The position numbers were made by a program, and so were the translations under genes. From Microbispora rosea subsp. aerata (GTDB lineage: Bacteria > Actinomycetota > Actinomycetes > Streptosporangiales > Streptosporangiaceae): a stretch of 58,856 nucleotides of DNA. Within the stretch, counting starts at the first letter, position 1, and each line of letters begins with the position of its first letter. This document shows, one piece after another, positions 28,318 to 35,964 of the stretch. The notes under the pieces were generated by a model that worked only from the letters and a program-made list of their open reading frames with translations, searched no databases and had not been told where the DNA came from. The stretch is from positions 1 to 58,856 of the forward strand of contig NZ_BMPY01000040.1 in the NCBI RefSeq assembly GCF_014647835.1, given 5' to 3'.

Positions 28318-29264
28318 CGGGTTCCTCGCTCCCTGGTGGCGTAAACGGCGGCCAGGATGATGACCGCCTGCACGATCTGCGTCCACGACTGCGGCAGGTT
28401 GTGCTTGATGAGGGTGGCCGACAGCAGCTGCATGAGCAGCGCGCCCATGACCGTGCTGAGCACCCGGATCCGTCCGCCGCTCAGCGGCGTGCCGCCCACC
28501 ACCACCGCGGTGATGGCCGACAGCTCGATGAACAGGCCGAGCGAGGTCGGATCGCTCGCCTGCAGCCGCGCGGTCGCGAGCACCCCGGCGAGCGCGGCGA
28601 GCACCCCGGAGACCACGTAGACCAGCAGCAGCACCCGGCGGACGGGCAGCCCGGACAGCTCGCTGGCCGCGCGGTTGCCGCCGATCGCGACCACCTGCCT
28701 GCCGAACGTGGTCCTGCGGACCAGGAAGGCCATGAGCAGCGTCAGCACGGCCGCGATGACCACGATGACCGGCACGCCGTACAGCGAGCTGCTGCCGAGC
28801 GCGATCAAATCGGGGTTGCGAAACTCGACGAGCTGCGGGACGAGCACGTTGGCCAGGCCCCGCACGCCGACCAGCAGCGCGAGCGTGGCCACGATCGGCT
28901 GCACGCCCACGTAGGCGACCAGCGCGCCGCCCGCCGTCCCGGCCACCGCCCCGCCGACGAGGGCGACCAGCAGCGCCGGCCAGGCGCCGTACCCGAGGTA
29001 GAGCGCGACGAGCGCGGCGGCCAGCGCCATGACCGAGCCGACCGACAGGTCGATGCCCTGCGTGCCGATGACCAGCGCCATGCCGAGCGACACGATCACG
29101 ATCGGGGCGACCTGCACGAGCTGCGTGCGGAAGTTCGCCACGTCCAGGAAGTGGGGGGTGAACAGCACGTTGAACAGCAGCAGGACGCCGACCGCGGCGT
29201 AGACGCCGTACTCCTGAGCCCAGGCGAGCACCCGCCGCCCGGGCGGTGCGACCGCTTCAGCCAT
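28314..29264 (-). CDS. ABC sugar importer permease (YtfT-like)
   Basis: 316 residues with about 9 membrane helices and the RbsC-type signature GMALVIGTQGIDLSVGS. TTFGRQVVAIGGNRAAS marks the cytoplasmic loop, followed by VVGGTPLSGGR. It is a paralogue of the next permease and probably forms a heterodimer with it. ATG 29264 overlaps the ATPase stop by eight bases, and the stop overlaps the next start by four, so the three genes are translationally coupled. Confidence 0.85.
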   Translation of the reverse strand: MAEAVAPPGRRVLAWAQEYGVYAAVGVLLLFNVLFTPHFLDVANFRTQLVQVAPIVIVSLGMALVIGTQGIDLSVGSVMALAAALVALYLGYGAWPALLVALVGGAVAGTAGGALVAYVGVQPIVATLALLVGVRGLANVLVPQLVEFRNPDLIALGSSSLYGVPVIVVIAAVLTLLMAFLVRRTTFGRQVVAIGGNRAASELSGLPVRRVLLLVYVVSGVLAALAGVLATARLQASDPTSLGLFIELSAITAVVVGGTPLSGGRIRVLSTVMGALLMQLLSATLIKHNLPQSWTQIVQAVIILAAVYATRERGTR

Positions 29265-30807
29265 CGGACTCCGCTCCTCGTTCGGCGATGGACGCCATGA
29301 TCTTGTCCTCCGTGACGTCGTCGCCGGACAGCTCGCCGACGACGGCGCCCTCGCGCATCACCAGGATCCGGTCGGCGCCCTCCACCAGTTCCTCCAGGTC
29401 AGACGAGATCAGTAACACGCCGAGGCCCTCCTCGGCCAGCTCGTCCACGAGGGCCTGCACCTCGGCCTTGGCGCCGACGTCGATGCCGCGGGTGGGCTCG
29501 TCCAGCAGGAGGATCTTCGGCCGGATGGCGAGCCACCGCGCGAGCAGGACCTTCTGCTGGTTGCCGCCGGACAGCTCCTGCACCGGCTGGTGCGGCGAGG
29601 CCGCCTTGATCTTGAGCCGGCGCATGAAGACCTCGACGACCTTGTCGATCTTCGCGTCGGAGACGACTCCCGCGCGCGACAGGGACGGCAGCGCGGCGAG
29701 CGCGATGTTCTCCCGGACCGACAGCTCCGGGATGATGCCCTCGGCCTTGCGGTCCTCGGGCAGCAGGCCGGCCCCGGCCCTGACCGCCGCCGTGGTCGAG
29801 CCGGTGCGCAGCGGCAGGCCGGCGACGAGCACCCGGCCCGAGTCCAGCCGCAGCGCGCCGACGATGGCCTTGGCCGTCTCGCTGCGCCCCGCGCCCAGCA
29901 GCCCGCCGAGGCCGACGACCTCCCCGGACCACACCGCGACGTCCACCCCGTGCAGCACCTGCCGCCGGGTCAGCCCCTCGGCCCGTACGGCGGGCGGGGC
30001 GCCGTCCCGCTTCCCGGCACGGCGGCGGTCCCGGGAGAACCGGGTCAGGCCGCCGCTTTTCACCTCGTCGAGGTCGCGGCCCAGCATGAGTGAGATGAGC
30101 TTGAGCCGTTCGAGCCCGGCGAGCGGCCCGGTGTGCGCGACCTTCCCGTCGCGCAGCACGGTCACCCGGTCGCACACCGCGTACAGCTCGTCGAGGCGGT
30201 GGCTGACGTAGACGACGGCGATGCCGTCGTCCTTCAGCTTCCTGATGACCGAGAACAGCGTCTCGACCTCGCGCGGCTCCAGGGACGAGGTGGGCTCGTC
30301 CATGATGACCACGCGGGCGTCGATCGCCACCGCCCTGGCCAGGGCGACCATCTGCTGGACGCCCATGCCGAGGGTGCGCAGCGGGCGGCGCACGTCGGTG
30401 ACGACGCCGTATCCGGCGAGGATCCGCTCCGCCTCGCCGTACATCCTGGCGGTGTCGATGACGCCCAGACGGCCGCGCGGCTCACGCCCCAGCATCAGGT
30501 TGCGGGCCACGCTCATCATCGGGACGAGGTTGACCTCCTGGTAGATGGTGGATATCCCGGCGCGCTGCGCGTCGAGCGGTGTCCCGAAGGCCGCCGGCGA
30601 GCCGTTGTAGATCAGCTCTCCGGCGTCCGGGCGGTGGACGCCGGTGAAGACCTTGATCAGCGTGGATTTTCCCGCGCCGTTCTCGCCTACGAGGGCGTGC
30701 ACCTCGCCGGGGAAGAGGGCGAGGGACACGCCGTCGAGGGCCACCACGCCGGGAAAGCGCTTGCTGATCTGCCTGGCCTCGAGCACCGGTGCAGCGGACT
30801 GGCTCAA
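29257..30807 (-). CDS. ABC sugar importer ATPase, two-domain RbsA/YtfR type
   Basis: 516 residues with two fused nucleotide-binding domains. Domain 1 has Walker A GENGAGKST and Walker B VVIMDEPTSSLE. Domain 2 has the degenerate P-loop GLLGAGRSET usual for this family, signature LSGGNQQKVLLARWL and ILLLDEPTRGIDVG. TTG 30807 is chosen because GGAAGGG lies just upstream and it begins right before the conserved PVLEARQISKRF; the frame extends to 30858 without a ribosome site. It powers the two permeases encoded downstream. Confidence 0.88.
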   Translation of the reverse strand: MSQSAAPVLEARQISKRFPGVVALDGVSLALFPGEVHALVGENGAGKSTLIKVFTGVHRPDAGELIYNGSPAAFGTPLDAQRAGISTIYQEVNLVPMMSVARNLMLGREPRGRLGVIDTARMYGEAERILAGYGVVTDVRRPLRTLGMGVQQMVALARAVAIDARVVIMDEPTSSLEPREVETLFSVIRKLKDDGIAVVYVSHRLDELYAVCDRVTVLRDGKVAHTGPLAGLERLKLISLMLGRDLDEVKSGGLTRFSRDRRRAGKRDGAPPAVRAEGLTRRQVLHGVDVAVWSGEVVGLGGLLGAGRSETAKAIVGALRLDSGRVLVAGLPLRTGSTTAAVRAGAGLLPEDRKAEGIIPELSVRENIALAALPSLSRAGVVSDAKIDKVVEVFMRRLKIKAASPHQPVQELSGGNQQKVLLARWLAIRPKILLLDEPTRGIDVGAKAEVQALVDELAEEGLGVLLISSDLEELVEGADRILVMREGAVVGELSGDDVTEDKIMASIAERGAESDG

Positions 30808-30963
30808 TGAGTTCCCTTCCTTGCGCGGACCCGCGCGGCTGCGCGACGGTCCTGGCACGGTCGCGTACGCGGACGCCTGCGCGGGGCCGTGCGCGGCCGG
30901 CTCCGCGTCGTACGCGGGACGTGCGCGTGGCCCGTGCGCGGACGTCCGCGCGGCCTTCGCGGG

Positions 30964-32034
30964 TCAGTACGCCTCGCCGAGGGACGCCTCGGCGTTGGAG
31001 CTGTCGTACTCGCGGTCGGAGATGATGACCTTGTCCGGGATCGGCTGGCCGTCCAGGAACTTCTGCGCGGTCTCGAACGCGAGCGGCCCGAACCTCGGGT
31101 TGGACTCGACGACCGCCTGCAGCCAGCCGTCGGCGATGGCCTGGACCGCGCTGCGGGTGCCGTCCACCGAGACGATCTTGATGGCGCCCGGCTCCTTGCC
31201 CGCGCCCTTCAGCGCGGTCACCGCGCCCAGCGCCATCTCGTCGTTCTCGGCGTAGATGCCGTTGATGTCCGGATTGGACTGGATGAGCTGCTCGGTGACC
31301 TGCTGGCCCTTCTCCCGGGCGAACTCACCGGTCTGCTCGAAGGAGATCTGGATGTCGGGCGCCTTCTCCTTGATCCGGTCCTTGAAGCCGTTCGTGCGCT
31401 CGGTGGTGACGTTGTTGCCGGGCGCGCCGAGCAGGATCGCCACCTTGCCCTTGCCGCCGAGCACCTTGATCATCTGGTCGGCGGCCCGCTTGCCCTGCTC
31501 GTAGAAGTCCGAGCCGATGAACGTCAGGTAGTCGCTGCACGGCTTGGCGTTGATCTTGCGGTCGACCGTGATGATGGGGATCTTCTTCGCCGCGGCCTGC
31601 TGGAGCACCGGCTCCCAGCCGTCGGAGTTCAGCGGCGCGATGATCAGCAGCTTCACGCCCTGGGCGATGAGCTGCTGCACGTCGGTGATCTGCTTGGAGA
31701 ACTGCGACTGCGCGTTGGTGACCTTGAGGTCGGTGATGCCGAGCTTGGCCGCCTCGTCCTTGATGGACTTGGTTTCCGCGATGCGGAACGGGTTGGCCTC
31801 CTTCTCCGACTGGGAGAAGCCGACCGTGGCGGTCTTCAGGTCGAACTTCGTGCCGCCGAACTGCTCAAGCGTGCAGGTCGGGCCGGCCTCGCCCGCCGGG
31901 GTCTGCACCACCTGCTGCTGCGCGGCCGCCGCGCCGCCGGGGGCGGCCGTGTCCGCCGACTCCGACTTGGCGCAGCCGGCCGCGCCGAGCAGCACGGCGA
32001 GGGCGAGCACGGCCGTGCGGGGGTATGGCTTCAT
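30964..32034 (-). CDS. Sugar-binding lipoprotein, YtfQ-like (galactofuranose type)
   Basis: 356 residues. A lipoprotein signal peptide ends at Cys21 (LGAAGC). A type I periplasmic-binding fold follows: TVGFSQSEKEANPFRIAE, then LIIAPLNSDGWEPVL, ITVDRKI and IYAENDEMALGAVTALK. The start of the mature domain and the IAP-x-x-x-x-GWEPVL segment follow E. coli YtfQ, which binds galactofuranose, better than RbsB. It is anchored outside the membrane and delivers the sugar to the downstream ABC complex. A 156-base gap separates it from the ATPase gene and contains GC-rich inverted repeats, common between highly expressed binding-protein genes and the rest of such operons. Confidence 0.85.
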   Translation of the reverse strand: MKPYPRTAVLALAVLLGAAGCAKSESADTAAPGGAAAAQQQVVQTPAGEAGPTCTLEQFGGTKFDLKTATVGFSQSEKEANPFRIAETKSIKDEAAKLGITDLKVTNAQSQFSKQITDVQQLIAQGVKLLIIAPLNSDGWEPVLQQAAAKKIPIITVDRKINAKPCSDYLTFIGSDFYEQGKRAADQMIKVLGGKGKVAILLGAPGNNVTTERTNGFKDRIKEKAPDIQISFEQTGEFAREKGQQVTEQLIQSNPDINGIYAENDEMALGAVTALKGAGKEPGAIKIVSVDGTRSAVQAIADGWLQAVVESNPRFGPLAFETAQKFLDGQPIPDKVIISDREYDSSNAEASLGEAY

Positions 32035-32119
32035 GGATGGTCCTTCCGATCGGGGGGTGCCACGGCGGGTCCGGCGGGCCGGAGCATGACACGCCGTGGG
32101 TGATGTGTGATGCCGGGGG

Positions 32120-32152
32120 ACGGCGGCCCGGACCCGATGTCCGGGCCGCCGT
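32120..32152 (-). terminator. Hairpin between GH2 and the binding-protein gene
   Basis: ACGGCGGCCCGGAC and GTCCGGGCCGCCGT form a perfect 14-bp stem around a five-base loop. It lies 52 bases past the GH2 stop and may terminate or attenuate GH2 transcripts before the transporter genes. Confidence 0.6.
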
Positions 32153-32155
32153 GGC

Positions 32156-32189
32156 GGCCGGGCCGGTCTCTTCCGGGGCCGGCCCGGCC
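32156..32189 (-). terminator. Second hairpin between GH2 and the binding-protein gene
   Basis: GGCCGGGCCGG and CCGGCCCGGCC form a perfect 11-bp stem around a 12-base loop, only four bases from the neighbouring hairpin. Two stacked hairpins suggest real termination, or stabilisation of transcript ends, between GH2 and the transporter. Confidence 0.55.
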
Positions 32190-32203
32190 CCGTGGGGCCT
32201 CGG

Positions 32204-34753
32204 TCAGGCGCAGGCCGGGAGGATCTCCCCGGTGAGCGCCTTGTTGGCGTCGCGGACGCGCTTGACGTCCGGCTTGGTCACGGCCCTGTCGTAGGTCATC
32301 AGGCCGTTGATCTCGGTCTCAACGTCGGTCGTCTGGGTGTAGACGGCCGCGCTCAGGCCGTTGCAGGCGTGCAGCTTGCGCAGGGCGTCGTTCATCTCCA
32401 GGAAGCGCTTGGTCAGCGCCTCGGAGTCGGGCTCGACCGCGTAGCCCCAGCCGCCGCCGGTCCAGGTGTGGCCGACCACCGGCAGGGCGAGGCCGCCGTA
32501 CTCGCCGAGCACCGACGCCCGGAAGAAGCTGGGCTGGCCGGGGCTGCCGGGACCGGGGTAGATGTGGTAGTCCATCACGTCGCCGTTGCCGCCGTCCTGC
32601 GAGCCGCAGCAGTTGATGCCGCTCATGTTGTCGACGAGCCGGGAGGGATCCAGCTCCTTGACGTAGTCGGCGATCCTGGAGACGTCGTACTGGCCCCAGC
32701 TCTCGTTGAACGGCACCCACATCACCACCGACGGGCTGCTGCGGTGCTGGTCCACCATCTCCCGCAGCTCGCTTTCGAACTGCTGCTTGTCGGCCGCGGT
32801 CGGCGAGCCGGTCGCCGACGGCATGTCCTGCCAGACGAGCAGGCCCAGCTTGTCGGCGTACGCGAACCATCGGTCGGACTCGACCTTCATGTGCTTGCGC
32901 ACCATGTTGAAGCCGAGCGCCTTGGTCTGCTCCAGGTCGTACCGCAGGGCCTCGTCGGTGGGCGGGGTGTAGATGCCGTCGGGCCAGTAGCCCTGGTCGA
33001 GCGGGCCGAACTGGAAGACCGGCTTGCCGTTGAGCATCATCCGGGTCTTGCCGTTCACCCGGCCGATCGAGATGGAGCGCATGCCGAAGTAGCTCTCCAC
33101 CTTGTCACCGCCCTTGAGCTCGACCGTCAGGTCGTACAGGTACGGGTCGTCGGGCGTCCACAGGTGCGGGTCCGGGATCGGCACGGCCATCTCCTTGCCG
33201 ACCGGGCCGGTGACCTTGCCGACGACGCGCTTGCCGGCGCGCGCGGTGACGACGGCGGTGGCGGCGCCGTTCGCCCTGACCTTCACCCGCAGGGACTGGC
33301 CGAGCACCTCGGGGATCGTGTCCACGGCCTCGATGTACGTCTTGCTGACCGGCTCCAGCCACACCGTCTGCCAGATGCCGGACGCCGGGGTGTACCAGAT
33401 GCCGCCGGGAGTCAGGGTCTGCTTGCCCTTGGGCTGGCCGCCGGCGCCGGTCGGGTCGCTCACGCCCACGATCAGTTCCTGCTTGCCCTTGCCCGTGAGC
33501 GCGTCGGTCACGTCCACGGTGAACCTGTCGTAGCCGCCCTTGTGCGTGCCGACCTGCTTGCCGTTGACGTACACCACCGACTCGTAGTCCACGGCGTCGA
33601 GGTGGAGCAGGACGCGGTCCTTCTTCCAGGACGCCGGCACCTCGAAGGTGCGGCGATACCACATGCGGTCCTCGTGGCGGCCGATGCCCGACAGGCTCGA
33701 CTCCACCGGGAACGGCACGACGATCTTCTCGGCGAGGTCCCGGCCGAACGGCGGCGCCTCACCCTCCTTCGCGGCGGCGAACTGCCAGACGCCGTTGAGG
33801 TTCTGCCACCGGTCGCGGACGAGCTGCGGGCGGGGATACTCGGGCAGCGGGCGGTTCACGTCCACCTTGTCGGCCCACCGGGTCTTCAGCACGTACGTGG
33901 AGCCGTTGGACACCGGGAACCAGTTGAACGCCTCAAGCGGGCTGCCGTCCGCCTTGGTGACGCCGCCCTGGCCGTCGTACGAGGCCCGGATGTCGGTGGC
34001 GAGACGCGGGACGGGAGAGCCGAGCTTCAGCTTGATCTTGCCGGTGCCGTCGAGGGCGGCCGACTGGACCGGCCACTTCGTGCCGGCGATCGTCAGGCCG
34101 AAGTGCTCGGCGGCTCCGGCGGGCGGCGCCGCGAGCGCGGTGCCGCCGAAGTCGAGGGTGGCGGTGTCGCCCGCCGCGTCGACGGCCGCGCCGTCCGGCC
34201 CCGGCGGGTTGAAGTCCTCCGGCAGGTAGAACGCCTCCGCGGGCACGGCCTGCTTGGGCTGGCTGGGGCTCTGCCAGCGCAGGTGCAGGTTGGCGCCGCC
34301 GTAGTGCTCGAAGTATTCGACCTTGATGTCGTACTTCCGGCCCGCCTCCAGGGCGATCGGGGTGCCGACCTGCTCCTTGTCCCAGTCGTCCACCCAGTGG
34401 TCGATGACGAGCGTGTCGTCCACCCAGAGCCGGAAGCCGTTGTCCCCGATGATCGAGAAGGTGTACGTCTCGGAGTACGCGGGCTGGATGCGGCCCGTCC
34501 ACCGGACGGTGACGTCGTCCTCCCGCCCGGTCAGCGCGGTGAAGACCGGGTTGAGGTCGGGCAGCTCGAGATCGGGATCGATCACGGTGGCCTTGAGCTC
34601 GGCGAAGTCGAACTTCCCTGCCGCCGAGGACAGGTAGTAGTCGCCGCGCAGGCCGTGCCGCTCGCCGCCGGCGGCGGTCGCGGGGCCCTGCACCGCGACC
34701 TGCCAGACCGCGCCGAGCACGACGGCCAGCAGTAAGAGGACTGGCTTTCTCAC
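32204..34753 (-). CDS. Secreted glycoside hydrolase family 2 with PA14 domain
   Basis: 849 residues. Sec signal peptide at residues 1-28 (ends ATAAGG). PA14 domain about 35-155 (VRWTGRIQPAYSETYTF, DNGFRLWVDD). The GH2 sugar-binding, immunoglobulin-like and TIM-barrel domains fill about 280-849. The acid/base is Glu684 in PFNESWGQ and the nucleophile Glu751 in VLGEYGGLA. It should act outside the cell on polysaccharide or glycoconjugate. The downstream importer is galactofuranose-like, and GH2-related galactofuranosidases have been reported from Streptomyces, so exo-beta-galactofuranosidase activity is a reasonable guess; beta-galactosidase or arabinosidase are alternatives. It is divergent from the DeoR gene. 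Confidence 0.87.
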   Translation of the reverse strand: MRKPVLLLLAVVLGAVWQVAVQGPATAAGGERHGLRGDYYLSSAAGKFDFAELKATVIDPDLELPDLNPVFTALTGREDDVTVRWTGRIQPAYSETYTFSIIGDNGFRLWVDDTLVIDHWVDDWDKEQVGTPIALEAGRKYDIKVEYFEHYGGANLHLRWQSPSQPKQAVPAEAFYLPEDFNPPGPDGAAVDAAGDTATLDFGGTALAAPPAGAAEHFGLTIAGTKWPVQSAALDGTGKIKLKLGSPVPRLATDIRASYDGQGGVTKADGSPLEAFNWFPVSNGSTYVLKTRWADKVDVNRPLPEYPRPQLVRDRWQNLNGVWQFAAAKEGEAPPFGRDLAEKIVVPFPVESSLSGIGRHEDRMWYRRTFEVPASWKKDRVLLHLDAVDYESVVYVNGKQVGTHKGGYDRFTVDVTDALTGKGKQELIVGVSDPTGAGGQPKGKQTLTPGGIWYTPASGIWQTVWLEPVSKTYIEAVDTIPEVLGQSLRVKVRANGAATAVVTARAGKRVVGKVTGPVGKEMAVPIPDPHLWTPDDPYLYDLTVELKGGDKVESYFGMRSISIGRVNGKTRMMLNGKPVFQFGPLDQGYWPDGIYTPPTDEALRYDLEQTKALGFNMVRKHMKVESDRWFAYADKLGLLVWQDMPSATGSPTAADKQQFESELREMVDQHRSSPSVVMWVPFNESWGQYDVSRIADYVKELDPSRLVDNMSGINCCGSQDGGNGDVMDYHIYPGPGSPGQPSFFRASVLGEYGGLALPVVGHTWTGGGWGYAVEPDSEALTKRFLEMNDALRKLHACNGLSAAVYTQTTDVETEINGLMTYDRAVTKPDVKRVRDANKALTGEILPACA

Positions 34754-34943
34754 AGGGATCCTTTCCAGCGGGCAGGACCGGGCGGCCGTGCCGTACGGCG
34801 TGGCGCGTCCGGCCGGCGCGGCGGCGGCGCTCCGCGCGATGACGGTGCCGCCGACGGCCGTCTGCCGTGACGTGGGGGGAGAGTCGGGATCGGAGCCGCC
34901 GGCGCGGCGCGCTGGGACGCGCCTTCCGACCGGTACCGATCAG

Positions 34944-34958
34944 ATTCGGACAGGATCG
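34944..34958. promoter_or_regulatory. DeoR operator candidate A
   Basis: ATTCGGACAGGATCG is a weaker relative of the site at 35019-35033. Both are preceded by GATCAG. It lies about 190 bases upstream of the GH2 start on the minus strand. Confidence 0.35.
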
Positions 34959-35018
34959 AGTCGGTTATGGCCCTCAAATAAGCACCGCGACGGCCATCAG
35001 GTCAAGAGATTGGATCAG

Positions 35019-35033
35019 ATTCGTTCAAATCCG
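35019..35033 (+). promoter_or_regulatory. DeoR operator candidate B
   Basis: ATTCGTTCAAATCCG lies 65 bases before the DeoR start. It matches the inverted copy at 35890-35904 in 13 of 15 positions. Confidence 0.5.
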
Positions 35034-35097
35034 GTCAGCCGTGCGCCGGTTTCACTGGTCGACTATGATCGGAACCGGTCACAGCGGAGGGTGGGGC

Positions 35098-35898
35098 GTG
35101 GTCGACACAGACAGCGACGGGCGTCGGCCTGTGTTCGCGGCCGAGCGCCGCCAGCGCATTTTGGAGTTGGTGCGGGCCAACGGGGCCGTCTCACTGCGCG
35201 AGCTCGCCCAGGCGGTGCAGTCGTCGGAGGTCACCGTGCGCCGCGACCTGCGCGCGCTGGAGTCGGAGGGCCTGCTCAACCGGCACCACGGCGGCGCCAC
35301 GCTCCCCGGCGACCTGAACCGGGAGGCCAGCTACGTCCAGAAGGTGGCGCTCTCCTCCGCGGAGAAGTCCGCCATCGCCGACCTGGCCGCGTCGCTGGTC
35401 GAGGACGGCGACGCGATCGTCATCGGCCCCGGCACCACCACCCAGGAGTTCGCCCGCAGGCTGACCAGGCACGCCGAGCTCGCCGTGGTCACCAACTCGC
35501 TGCTGGTCGCCCAGGCCCTCGCCAACTCCCCGCGCATCGAGGTGATGCTGACGGGCGGCACGCTGCGCGGGCCGATCCTCGCCCTCGTCGGCAGCGCGGC
35601 CGAGCGGTCCCTGGCCGGCCTTCGCGTGCGCCGGGCCTTCATCTCGGGCAACGGGCTCACCGCCGAACGCGGCCTGTCCACCCCCAACATGCAGGTCGCC
35701 TGCGTCGACCAGGCCCTGGCCGCGGCGGCCGAGGAGGTCGTCGTGCTGGCCGACCACACCAAGATCGGCATTGACGCGATGGTGCAGACCGTGTCGGCCG
35801 AGCAGATCGACCACCTGGTCACCGACGACGCCGCGCCGCGCGACGTGCTCGACGAGCTGAGCGGCAAAGGCGTCCGCCTGCATGTTGCTCAGATTTGA
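35098..35898 (+). CDS. DeoR-family sugar regulator
   Basis: 266 residues. The N-terminal DeoR helix-turn-helix is RRQRILELVRANGAVSLREL with SEVTVRRDLRALES. HHGGATLP is the family linker. The C-terminal sugar-phosphate domain has IGPGTTTQEFAR, VVTNSL and VVLADHTKIG, which normally sense a phosphorylated sugar. GTG 35098 follows GGAGG by seven bases; an in-frame ATG at 35065 lacks one. It is divergent from GH2 and the transporter genes and upstream of an orphan ABC ATPase gene. It probably represses all of these through the ATTCG-TCAAATC sites. Confidence 0.87.
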   Translation: MVDTDSDGRRPVFAAERRQRILELVRANGAVSLRELAQAVQSSEVTVRRDLRALESEGLLNRHHGGATLPGDLNREASYVQKVALSSAEKSAIADLAASLVEDGDAIVIGPGTTTQEFARRLTRHAELAVVTNSLLVAQALANSPRIEVMLTGGTLRGPILALVGSAAERSLAGLRVRRAFISGNGLTAERGLSTPNMQVACVDQALAAAAEEVVVLADHTKIGIDAMVQTVSAEQIDHLVTDDAAPRDVLDELSGKGVRLHVAQI

Positions 35899-35904
35899 TC
35901 GAAT
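35890..35904 (-). promoter_or_regulatory. DeoR operator candidate C, before the orphan ATPase gene
   Basis: On the minus strand this reads ATTCGATCAAATCTG, 13 of 15 identical to the site at 35019-35033. It overlaps the end of the DeoR coding sequence and precedes the ATPase start by 60 bases. Confidence 0.5.
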
Positions 35905-35964
35905 GTGACGGCCTCGTTACGGAATTGTTTCCTCTCGCGCTCACCATTCGAGGCGGAGGCAACC

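Larger units (their letters stand above)
34754..35097. other. Divergent control region between GH2 and DeoR genes
   Basis: This 344-base gap is richer in A+T than its flanks over 34930-35080. It carries two copies of GATCAGATTCG (34938 and 35013), each part of a candidate DeoR operator. GH2 promoter elements are not certain. The arrangement suggests the DeoR protein controls both directions. Confidence 0.5.

Noticed and set aside
32192-34735. An 847-residue open frame antisense to the GH2 gene
   Set aside because: It mirrors the GH2 gene almost end to end, is His/Asp/Arg/Val-rich and arises from GC-rich third positions of the sense frame.
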